Shown in pieces: positions 1 through 5,645 of a stretch of DNA of 5,645 nt. The stretch comes from an uncultured bacterium. Lineage in GTDB: Bacteria; Auribacterota; Tritonobacteria; UBA1439. Position 1 is the first letter of the stretch. Each line of letters starts with the position of its first letter. The DNA is taken from positions 1-5,645 of the forward strand of contig CALLYX010000276.1 of assembly GCA_937858775.1 (NCBI GenBank), read 5' to 3'. Under the pieces are notes generated by a model. That model saw only the letters and a list, made by a program, of their open reading frames with translations, searched no databases and was not told the origin of the DNA. The position numbers were made by a program, and so were the translations under genes.

Positions 1-370
1 CATGGCACCGAGCGGTGAGGAGCTTGGGCCATACGGGAGTCGGGGACAGGGGGGGACGGGGGCTGCTCGGAGGGGGCGGCGCTGCGGCCCCGGGGACGGG
101 CGCCGCGTCCGGGGCGGCGGCCTCTCCGGCGATTATCCTGTCCTTGAACTTCTCCAGGACCTTCGGCCCTATGCCCTTCACGCGAAGAAGGTCATCGAGG
201 CTTTCGTACGGCCTCCCCGCCACGATCCTCCTGGAGAGGACGGGCCCTATCCCGGGAAGCGTCTGGAGCTCCTCCAGCGAGGCCGAGTTGATGTCGACGA
301 GGCCGAACGCCGGGCGCGCGCAAAGAACCGCTAGCGCGGCGGCCAGCGCCGGCAGGTTGGGAACTCTCAC
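1..370 (-). CDS. Secreted ComEA-like helix-hairpin-helix DNA-binding protein (3'-truncated at window edge)
   Basis: 123 residues are visible and the frame is still open at the left edge. Residues 1-23 look like a signal peptide: a short basic start, an Ala/Leu-rich core (LAAALAVLCA) and an AFG cleavage-like end. The mature protein would begin LVDINSASLEELQTLPGIG, the hallmark of the ComEA / HhH_3 family. Two helix-hairpin-helix motifs are visible, LPGIGPVLSRRI (38-49) and VKGIGPKVLEKF (64-75), which in this family bind DNA backbone without sequence specificity. Family members act outside the cytoplasmic membrane as DNA receptors in natural transformation. After the HhH pair comes a Pro/Ala-rich low-complexity tail (about 83-112), which is odd because classical ComEA ends with its HhH domain. 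The GTG start is chosen because it is the only start codon after the in-frame stop at 389-391. It also has a GGGAG ribosome site seven bases upstream and begins the signal peptide. The name comEA is withheld because the C-terminus is unseen and HhH proteins of this type are not always competence proteins. Confidence 0.82.
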   Translation of the reverse strand, partial: MRVPNLPALAAALAVLCARPAFGLVDINSASLEELQTLPGIGPVLSRRIVAGRPYESLDDLLRVKGIGPKVLEKFKDRIIAGEAAAPDAAPVPGAAAPPPPSSPRPPLSPTPVWPKLLTARCH

Positions 371-377
371 TTGCCTT

Positions 378-382
378 CTCCC
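378..382 (-). promoter_or_regulatory. Ribosome binding site of the HhH gene
   Basis: GGGAG on the minus strand lies seven bases upstream of the GTG start at 370, within a purine-rich GGGAGAAGG run. It supports choosing GTG as the initiator. An in-frame TAG at 389-391 excludes any longer product. Confidence 0.55.
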
Positions 383-399
383 GCACTCCTACGCTTGAA

Positions 400-428
400 A
401 AAATACATGAAAATGTCGCATCAGTCAA
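400..428 (-). promoter_or_regulatory. Sigma-70-type promoter for the HhH gene
   Basis: On the minus strand a TTGACT -35 box (423-428) is followed by exactly 17 bases and a TATTTT -10 box (400-405). This lies in an AT-rich patch that stands out from the surrounding very GC-rich DNA. Transcription would start near 393, giving a leader of about 23 bases that contains the GGGAG ribosome site before the GTG at 370. It implies the HhH gene can be transcribed independently of comM. Based on match to consensus and spacing only. Confidence 0.6.
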
Positions 429-532
429 GCAACCGGCCGGCCGCGGAAGCGGGGGACGGCCCGGGGTGGCGAACGCATCCGGTCCGGCGGGAAGGGGGGC
501 CGCGGTTCCGGCGAGGCGCGCAACCCGGCCTT

Positions 533-551
533 ATGCCGGCTTTCCGGCCAT
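533..551 (-). terminator. GC-rich hairpin downstream of comM, no U-tract
   Basis: About 20 bases past the comM stop, the minus strand reads GCCGG-AAAG-CCGGC, a five-base-pair perfect stem that two A-T pairs can extend across a one-base bulge. A third GCCGG copy just downstream (about 525-530) could pair with the middle arm instead, giving two mutually exclusive stems. There is no run of T after either, so this is not a canonical intrinsic terminator. It could mark the 3' end of the comM transcript, or be incidental in DNA this GC-rich. Confidence 0.3.
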
Positions 552-570
552 GCCGAAGCGGGCCGCCTTA

Positions 571-2103
571 TCAAACCCACAGATGCCGGTCCAACACGCG
601 GTACTGGATCGCCTCGGAGACGTCGTCGGGCCTGACCGCGTCCCTCCCCGCCAGGTCCGCGATCGTGCGCGAGACCTTCAGCACCCGGTCGTACGCCCGC
701 GCCGAGAGTCCCAGCTCCGTGATCGCCCTCTTCAGCAGCCCCTGGCACTCCTCGTCCAGGAGGCAATGCCGGCGGATCTGCCGGTGGTGCATCTGCGCGT
801 TGCAATGTATCCCCTCGCCCCTCAATCTCCCGAGCTGCCGCACCCGCGCCGCCCCCACCCGGGCGCGGATCGCCTCAGACGGCTCCGCCTCCCCGCGCCC
901 CGCCAGATCCCGGTATCTCACCGCCGGGACCTCCACGTGCAGGTCGATCCGGTCCAACAGCGGCCCCGACACCTTCGATAGGTAGTGCTGGACCTGCGAC
1001 GGGGCGCACCGGCACCTTCTCTGCGGGTCCGTCGCGTAGCCGCACGGGCAAGGGTTCATCGCGGCGGCAAGCATGAATCTGGACGGATATGTTATGGTGC
1101 CGAGGGCGCGGGAGATGTTGACGCGCCCGTCCTCGAGCGGCTGCCTGAGGAGCTCGAGAACGTTCCGCTTGAACTCGGGTAGCTCGTCGAGGAAGAGGGT
1201 GCCGTTGTGGGCGAGGGAGACCTCCCCGGGCCTCGGATGCGCCCCACCGCCGATGAGCCCGGCGTCGGAGATCGAGTGGTGCGGGTTCCGGAACGGCCTC
1301 GCCGCGACGATGGAGACGCCGGGGGCGAGAAGGCCGGCTATCGAGTGGATCTTCGTCGTCTCGAGCGCCTCCTCGAGCGTCATCTCGGGGATGATGGTGG
1401 GGAGGCGCCGCGCGAGCATCGTCTTCCCCGAGCCCGGGGGGCCGATCATGATTATGTTGTGCCCCCCGGCGGCCGCGACCTCCAAGGCGCGTTTCGCGAA
1501 CGCCTGCCCCTTGACGTCGGAGAAGTCGACCGTGTCGCTCCGCGCGCCGCGGAAGACCTCGCCGAGGTCGAGCCGGGCGGGGGCGATCGTCTCCTCGCCC
1601 CCGATGAACTTCACCAGCGACGCGAGGGAGCCGACCGGGTAGACGTCCAGCCCCTCGACGACGGCGGCCTCGGCCACGTTGTCGACGGGGACGATGATTC
1701 CCTTCTTCCCCTGCCGGCGCGCCGCGAGGGCGATCGGGAGAACGCCGCGCACCGGCCTGACGCTCCCGTCCAATGCAAGCTCGCCGAGGACGAGGTATTC
1801 GTGGAGCCCCTCGCGGGCCACCTGGCCCCCGGCGGCGAGGAGGCCGAGGGCGATGGGGAGGTCGAAGCTGGGCCCCTCCTTCCTGATGTCGGCTGGGGCC
1901 AGGTTCACGGTGAGGCGCCCGTCCGGAAAGACAAAGCCGGAATTCTGGACGGCGGCCCTCACCCGGTCGCGCGACTCCTTGACCGCCGCGTCGGGCAGGC
2001 CGACGATGACCACCGCGGGAAGCCCCCCGGAGACGTCCACCTCGGCCTCGACCGGGTACGCCTCCACCCCGTGGACGGCCCCGGAACAGACCCTGGCGAG
2101 CAT
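571..2103 (-). CDS. comM: ComM / YifB family Mg-chelatase-like AAA+ ATPase
   Basis: Complete 510-residue protein, the usual length for ComM. In naturally transformable bacteria ComM is a hexameric helicase that promotes branch migration as incoming single-stranded DNA recombines with the chromosome. Many non-competent species also keep it. Residues 1 to about 165 form the S5/Lon-like ChlI domain, with the family signatures VDVSGGLPA (23-30) and GLPDAAVKESRDRVRAA (35-51). The AAA+ core carries Walker A GPPGSGKT (221-228), the FRNPHHSISDAGLIGGG stretch (271-287) and Walker B LFLDEL (303-308). A Cys cluster follows, PCPCGY (351-356) plus CRC (364-366), then LLDRIDLHVEVP (382-393). The C-terminal Mg_chelatase_C helical domain includes SRTIADL (478-484) and ends AIQYRVLDR. 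The ATG at 2103 is preferred over an upstream in-frame TTG at 2151 because MLARV is the conserved family N-terminus. A G-rich ribosome site (GGGGGGA) lies four bases upstream. All key ATPase residues are intact. Confidence 0.96.
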   Translation of the reverse strand: MLARVCSGAVHGVEAYPVEAEVDVSGGLPAVVIVGLPDAAVKESRDRVRAAVQNSGFVFPDGRLTVNLAPADIRKEGPSFDLPIALGLLAAGGQVAREGLHEYLVLGELALDGSVRPVRGVLPIALAARRQGKKGIIVPVDNVAEAAVVEGLDVYPVGSLASLVKFIGGEETIAPARLDLGEVFRGARSDTVDFSDVKGQAFAKRALEVAAAGGHNIIMIGPPGSGKTMLARRLPTIIPEMTLEEALETTKIHSIAGLLAPGVSIVAARPFRNPHHSISDAGLIGGGAHPRPGEVSLAHNGTLFLDELPEFKRNVLELLRQPLEDGRVNISRALGTITYPSRFMLAAAMNPCPCGYATDPQRRCRCAPSQVQHYLSKVSGPLLDRIDLHVEVPAVRYRDLAGRGEAEPSEAIRARVGAARVRQLGRLRGEGIHCNAQMHHRQIRRHCLLDEECQGLLKRAITELGLSARAYDRVLKVSRTIADLAGRDAVRPDDVSEAIQYRVLDRHLWV

Positions 2104-2168
2104 TGCGTCCCCCCGGGGTTCATCATAGGCGCGGGGTCGGGGGGCGGGCAAGATAAATATGCCCCCGG

Positions 2169-2185
2169 ACGGCCGACCCGGCCGT
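2169..2185 (-). terminator. Hairpin immediately after the receiver gene
   Basis: Two bases after the receiver gene's TGA stop, the minus strand reads ACGGCC-GGGTC-GGCCGT, a perfect six-base-pair stem with a five-base loop. It is followed by GC-rich DNA and then an AT-rich patch (2150-2160), not a clean T-run. It may terminate or attenuate the kinase-receiver transcript before comM. Without a U-tract it is only terminator-like. Confidence 0.4.
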
Positions 2186-2187
2186 TG

Positions 2188-2556
2188 TCACCGGCCGGCC
2201 GCGAGTATCCTTCTCAGCGCCCCCCGGAGCCCGTGCGGGGTGACCGGCTTCTCCATGAAATACACCCTCTTCGCCCCCCGCGCCCCGGGCAGCATCTCCC
2301 GCTTGAGCACCGAGACGACGAGCACCGGCGCGGAGAACCCGCCCTCCCGCAGGCGCCTCACGAACGTCATCCCGTCCATCGACTTCATGATGACGTCGGA
2401 GATGACGAGGTCCGCGGGCTTCCGCGCCAGCATCCGGAGGGCTTGGAGGCCGTCCCGCGCGAACCGCAGGTCGTAACCCGCGGCCTCCCCCCCCAGCATA
2501 TACCGGTAGATGGCGCGCATGTCGCCGTCGTCGTCTACGATGAGTATCCGTTTCAC
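2188..2556 (-). CDS. Stand-alone CheY-like response regulator receiver
   Basis: 122 residues that make one complete receiver domain with no output domain. The start is VKRILIVDDD, with the acidic pocket at D8-D10. The phospho-acceptor is D54 in LVISDVIM, the switch Ser is S82 in VVSV, and the conserved lysine is K103 in MEKP, with aromatics Y99/F100 just before it. All catalytic positions are present, so the domain should accept phosphate from a histidine kinase, most simply the one encoded immediately upstream. The GTG start at 2556 overlaps the kinase stop in the four bases GTGA (2553-2556), the classic arrangement for translational coupling. It is also the natural beginning of the first beta strand; a longer frame reaching 2811 is shadow sequence inside the kinase gene. 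Receiver-only proteins act by protein contact or in phosphorelays, and the target here cannot be read from the sequence. Confidence 0.92.
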   Translation of the reverse strand: MKRILIVDDDGDMRAIYRYMLGGEAAGYDLRFARDGLQALRMLARKPADLVISDVIMKSMDGMTFVRRLREGGFSAPVLVVSVLKREMLPGARGAKRVYFMEKPVTPHGLRGALRRILAAGR

Positions 2557-4643
2557 CGCGAGCCCCCCCCGCCCCGGCGGGCGCGCGGCCGCCGCAGGGG
2601 AAGCCGGACCACGGCGGTCGTGCCCTCCCCGTACCCCGCGGAGTTCAGATGGACCGTGCCGCCGTGCAGGGAGGCGATCTCGCGGCAGATCGGGAGGCCG
2701 AGCCCGGTCCCCGGCGTGGCGATGTTCTTCTTGAAGAACTCCGTGAACGCCGCATCCGCGTCCTTCGCGCCGAGCCCCATCCCGGTGTCCCTGATCCTGA
2801 TCGTGAGCCAATTCCCGGCGCGCGAGGAGGAGAGGGAGACCGAGCCGCGCCGGGTGAACTTGACGGCGTTTTCCATCAGGTTGTAGAGCAGCGAGCGCAT
2901 CATCCTCCGGTCCGCCGTGATCCGGTCCGCCCCCTTCCCGATGCGTACCGCGACCGCGATCTTCCGCTGGGCCGCGAGGTCCCGGATCTCCCCCGCCACC
3001 TCAGCCGCGATCTCCCCGATGGACACCCGCGCCGGTTTCGGCGCCGCGGTCCGGCCCTTCAGCGCGCACATCTCGACGATGATCTCCACCTCTTTCCTGA
3101 GCGTGGCGAGGTTGCGCGCTACGATCTCCTGCGCGCGCCGGACTCCGCCGAGATCGCCCGCGCCGAGGGCATCCCTCGCCATGGCGTGAGCCATCTCCAT
3201 GACGGCGATCGGGGATTTCAGCTCGTGCGAAACGTCCCGGATGAGATTCCCCCTCATCGTCTCGACCCGCTTCCGCTCCGAGATATCCCGCACTATCCCC
3301 TGGGTCACCTCCCGCCCGCCGTACCGGATGCGCGACCCGGTGATATCCACGGGGATGAGGGTCCCGTCCCGGCGCTGAAGGAGGGTGTCGTCGGTCTCCA
3401 CGGCGCGTTCCCTTCCCGCCCGCTCCAGCGCCGCCCTGTTCCGCCCCCGCTCCGACGGGGGGTGGAGACGGAAGAAGGGCCGCCCGCGCAGCTCCTTCTT
3501 GGAGTAACCGGTCATCCTCACGGCGGCCCGATTGGCGTCGACAAGCCTCCCGTCCGGCCCCGCCAGTATGATCGCGTCGCTGGCGCCTTCCATCAAAGCC
3601 CGGTACTTCTCCTCCGAATCGCGGATCGCCGCCTCGGCCTTCCGGCGCGCCGTGACGTCGGCGATGAGGGTGATGACGCGGAGCGTCTTCCCCCCCTCGA
3701 TCACGGGCAGCTTTCGCGTCTCCGTGATCTTCTCCTCTCCTCCGAAGATGTGGCTCTCCTCGGTGGCGACGATGCCGCCCGTACGGAAAACGCGGCGGTA
3801 TTCGCCCCGCACGGATTCCGGGAGGAAGGGGAATATCTCGAAGAGCGTCCTCCCCACGATCTTGCCTCTTGCGCCGAACCTCCTGGCCCAACGCGCGCAC
3901 GCCCGGTTGGCCAGGATGATCCGCATGTCGCGGTCGACGACGTGGAGCGCCTGCCCGAGGGAATCCACGGTCGCGCGGTACTGAACCCACGACGCCTTGA
4001 GTTCCTCCTCCGCCCTCCCGGCGCGGATCACCTGCGAGGCGGTGTCTGCCGCGTCCTCGAGCAGCGCCGCCTCCTCGGGGGGGATCGCCCGCCTGGAGAA
4101 GAGGGCGAGGACCCCCATGGGCGCGCCCTTCTCCGTGAGGAGGCGGTAACCGGCGGCGGAGACGAGGCCGCGAGAACGCGCCCACGCGCCGTCGATGCCC
4201 GTCTCGCGGGCGTCGGCTCGGATGATGAAACCGGGGTCGCCGCTCGACGCGGCGCGCCCGGCATGGTAGGCCTGCATCGGCACGCGCCGGTGGCGGCCGT
4301 CGAGCCCGGTGCTGCGCCCGGCGCCCGCCGCCATGTGGAGACAGATGGACCGGCCGCGGCAGGCGTCCGGACGGCGGCCCGCGGCGGCGTGAACGCACCC
4401 CTTCCCGCACGCGTCCCCCGGGCCCGTCACCCAGATCCTGGCGATCTCCGCCCCGAAGATCTCGATGAGCCCCTGGGCGATGATGGAGAGCTTCCTGCGG
4501 AGGTCGAGGGAGCCGAGGAGCCGCTTCTTCAGCGCGCTCAGCCGCGATGCCATCACCCCGAGGCGCCTGCGCTGCGTCACATCGCTTCCGACCCCGAGGA
4601 TGCCGGAGACCCCGCCTCGCGCGTCCCGTATCCCCCGGAACAT
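2553..4643 (-). CDS. PAS/GAF sensor histidine kinase, C-terminal part of a frameshifted gene
   Basis: 696 residues from the first ATG of this frame. The coding signal continues upstream in the same frame to about 5002, where a further 119 residues complete a PAS domain that the ATG cuts in half. That stretch has no ATG, GTG or TTG, so 4643 is probably not the native start. Domains, numbered from the ATG: the end of a PAS (1-28); a GAF (about 45-206) with a Cys/His cluster at C79, C83, H85, C95, C101, H103; a PAS (213-335); a PAS (341-459); HisKA with H-box RDVSHELKSPIA and phospho-acceptor H473; HATPase_c with N-box NLMENAVKF (N592), F-box AFTEFFKKN, G1 DTGMGL (619-624) and G2 GTGLGL (645-650). 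The catalytic core is intact. No membrane segment is visible, suggesting a cytoplasmic sensor unless one lies beyond the window. The partner is probably the overlapping receiver. The signal sensed is unknown. Confidence 0.9.
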   Translation of the reverse strand: MFRGIRDARGGVSGILGVGSDVTQRRRLGVMASRLSALKKRLLGSLDLRRKLSIIAQGLIEIFGAEIARIWVTGPGDACGKGCVHAAAGRRPDACRGRSICLHMAAGAGRSTGLDGRHRRVPMQAYHAGRAASSGDPGFIIRADARETGIDGAWARSRGLVSAAGYRLLTEKGAPMGVLALFSRRAIPPEEAALLEDAADTASQVIRAGRAEEELKASWVQYRATVDSLGQALHVVDRDMRIILANRACARWARRFGARGKIVGRTLFEIFPFLPESVRGEYRRVFRTGGIVATEESHIFGGEEKITETRKLPVIEGGKTLRVITLIADVTARRKAEAAIRDSEEKYRALMEGASDAIILAGPDGRLVDANRAAVRMTGYSKKELRGRPFFRLHPPSERGRNRAALERAGRERAVETDDTLLQRRDGTLIPVDITGSRIRYGGREVTQGIVRDISERKRVETMRGNLIRDVSHELKSPIAVMEMAHAMARDALGAGDLGGVRRAQEIVARNLATLRKEVEIIVEMCALKGRTAAPKPARVSIGEIAAEVAGEIRDLAAQRKIAVAVRIGKGADRITADRRMMRSLLYNLMENAVKFTRRGSVSLSSSRAGNWLTIRIRDTGMGLGAKDADAAFTEFFKKNIATPGTGLGLPICREIASLHGGTVHLNSAGYGEGTTAVVRLPLRRPRARRGGGGSR

Positions 4644-4885
4644 CCACGCGACCCACAGCCTCCGCCCGCCGCGCGCGACGTTCTCCAGCTCCGCCTGCCC
4701 TTGCGCGTCCGGGTTCCTCGCCGCGGCCGCAAGGAAGTTCCCGAGCCACCTTCCGGCCCGCCCGCTCGCAGGGGCGATCGTCCCCAGAACGCTCTTCCCG
4801 AGGATCTCGCCCTGCGAGAAGCCGAAAAGGCGTTCGGCGCACTCGTTGAAAAAGATGACGCGGCCCGCGCTGTCCGTCTGGACGA

Positions 4886-5645
4886 TCAGGCAGTTCGCGT
4901 GCTCGACGAGGGTGCGGTACTTCGCCTCGCTCGCGCGGAGACGCTCGTTCGTCTCGAGAAGGGCGCGGGTCCTCGAGGAGACGAGTTCCTCGAGGCGATC
5001 GCGGACCGCTTCAGTTCCTCGTCGAGCCGCCTTCGCTCGGTGATGTCGAACATCACGCCCTGGAGGAAGAGCGGCTCGCCGTCCGCGTCGCGCACCACCC
5101 TCCCCTCGTCCCTGATCCAGATCACCCTCCCGTCCCGCGCGACCATTCTGTACTCCAGGGCGATCGAGCGGTCCGGGGAGCGCCCGCGCGTCAGCTCATT
5201 GAGCACGCGCGCCCGGTCGTCCGGGTGGATCCTCTTCCGCCAGAGATCGGGGTCATCGCGGTAGTCGTCCGGGGTGAAGCCGATCATCTCTATCTGGGGG
5301 CTCACGAAGAGCGTGGTGCTCGCGTCGTCGAGCGCCGCGATGTACGTGATGGCCGGGATCTGTTCGACCAGGGCCCGGTACTTCGCCTCGCTCTTCCCCG
5401 GGGCCGCGCCCGCGTCCCGAACGCGATCCGCGGGACGCAGGCGCGAGGGGGCCTTTCCCGCGCGCGAACCCGCCCCGCTGCGCCCCCGGGCGGTGACGTC
5501 CCTCGCGATGAGCGTCGCCACGCGCGCGCGGGCGGCGGGATCGTAGGCGACGAAGGAGTCGATGAGCACCCGGCGTTCCCTGCCGTCGAGGGTCGAGAGG
5601 CGGTAGACGCTGCCGTGGACGCCGGGCCCCGGGCCGGGAGGGTCG
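4886..5645 (-). CDS. PAS-domain N-terminal part of the same histidine kinase (5'-truncated; frameshifted near 5001)
   Basis: Open from the window's right edge to a stop at 4886 (252 residues visible). The first part is the end of a PAS domain (YRLSTLDGRERRVLIDSF ... IARDVT), so the true start lies outside. A Gly/Ala/Arg/Pro linker of about 30 residues follows. A complete PAS_3-type domain then spans roughly 5392-5030, from SEAKYRALVEQIP to GVMFDITERRRLDEELK, including RIHPDDR and the PAC-like stretch VIWIRDEGRVV. From about 5001 to 4886 the translation turns into low-quality sequence (SRNSSPRGPAPFSRR and on). The other minus frame there reads the expected coiled-coil linker DRLEELVSSRTRALLETNE. 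I therefore treat this as the upstream part of the kinase gene, not an independent PAS protein. Membrane or periplasmic segments, if any, would lie off the right edge. Confidence 0.8.
   Translation of the reverse strand, partial: DPPGPGPGVHGSVYRLSTLDGRERRVLIDSFVAYDPAARARVATLIARDVTARGRSGAGSRAGKAPSRLRPADRVRDAGAAPGKSEAKYRALVEQIPAITYIAALDDASTTLFVSPQIEMIGFTPDDYRDDPDLWRKRIHPDDRARVLNELTRGRSPDRSIALEYRMVARDGRVIWIRDEGRVVRDADGEPLFLQGVMFDITERRRLDEELKRSAIASRNSSPRGPAPFSRRTSVSARARRSTAPSSSTRTA
4990..5030 (-). other. Frameshift junction between two PAS domains of the kinase
   Basis: Frame A reads ITERRRLDEELKRS down to about 5003, and frame B reads DRLEELVSSRTRALLETN from 5000. Adding one base at about 5001-5002 gives a continuous linker, LDEELKRSADRLEELV, typical of PAS-PAS connections. 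Frame B has no start codon between its upstream stop (about 5195) and the ATG at 4643, so it cannot be a separate gene beginning at the linker. I see no slippery heptamer or long homopolymer, which argues against programmed shifting and favours an error or mutation. Confidence 0.75.

Noticed and set aside
192..428. 78-codon minus-strand frame over the HhH gene start
   Set aside because: The overlapping frame encodes the clear signal peptide and HhH motifs. This one has no motif, and its start lies at or upstream of the -35 box of the promoter.
2104..2151. Longer ComM N-terminus from an in-frame TTG at 2151
   Set aside because: The extra 16 residues are not part of the family; conserved ComM begins at MLARV, which has its own ribosome site.
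2150..2160. AT-rich patch upstream of comM as a -10 box (TATTTA on the minus strand)
   Set aside because: No -35-like hexamer at 16-18 bases and no extended -10 TG. It could still be a weak promoter, but I cannot support it.
1207..2886. 559-codon open frame on the plus strand
   Set aside because: Antisense to comM, the receiver and the kinase end. It crosses three genes and an intergenic gap and shows no recognisable motif.
3001..4842. 613-codon open frame on the minus strand in another frame
   Set aside because: It overlaps the kinase frame; its translation is Arg/Gly/Pro repeats without domains, a composition artefact.
4990..5030. Programmed ribosomal frameshift joining the two kinase parts
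   Set aside because: A -1 shift would give the right frame, but there is no X-XXY-YYZ slippery heptamer and no evident stimulatory structure. An indel is simpler.
2649..5264. 871-codon open frame on the plus strand
   Set aside because: It lies wholly antisense to the kinase gene with its conserved PAS, GAF, HisKA and ATPase motifs. Its translation is Arg/Pro/Asp-rich with no domain, as expected for the complement of high-GC codons.

Overview
This is a very GC-rich window (roughly 70% G+C by eye). Every convincing gene is on the minus strand, so the biological order runs from high to low coordinates. The content fits an uncultured, high-GC, probably Gram-negative bacterium with environmental sensing and natural-transformation genes. 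Nothing here fixes the phylum: ComM is widespread, and the Cys-rich GAF type in the kinase is one I recall from Desulfobacterota-like bacteria and methanogens.

Region 1 (5645 to about 2553) encodes a large multi-PAS sensor histidine kinase whose N-terminus lies outside the window. The visible order is PAS (partial), PAS, PAS, GAF with a Cys/His cluster, PAS, PAS, HisKA, HATPase_c. No membrane segment is visible. The reading frame breaks near position 5001, between the second and third PAS domains. The upstream part lies in one frame (open from the window edge to a stop at 4886) and the rest in another (open to the stop at 2553). The coiled-coil linker joining the two PAS domains can only be read by changing frame. 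This is either a one-base sequence error or a real disabling mutation.

Region 2 (2556-2188) is a stand-alone CheY-like receiver. Its GTG start overlaps the kinase stop by four bases (GTGA), so the two form a translationally coupled two-component pair. A GC-rich hairpin follows the receiver gene.

Region 3 (2103-571) is a complete comM (YifB / Mg-chelatase-like AAA+ ATPase), the helicase associated with branch migration during natural transformation. Region 4 (370 to the left edge) is a secreted ComEA-like double helix-hairpin-helix protein with a Pro/Ala-rich tail. It is preceded by a near-consensus sigma-70 promoter in the 200-base gap, so it probably forms its own transcription unit.

The two DNA-handling genes plausibly act in DNA uptake (the HhH protein outside the membrane) and recombination (ComM in the cytoplasm). 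Whether the sensor kinase/receiver pair regulates them is only a guess from adjacency. I see no mobile element, CRISPR array, tRNA or rRNA. The very long open frames on the plus strand are antisense shadows caused by the base composition.
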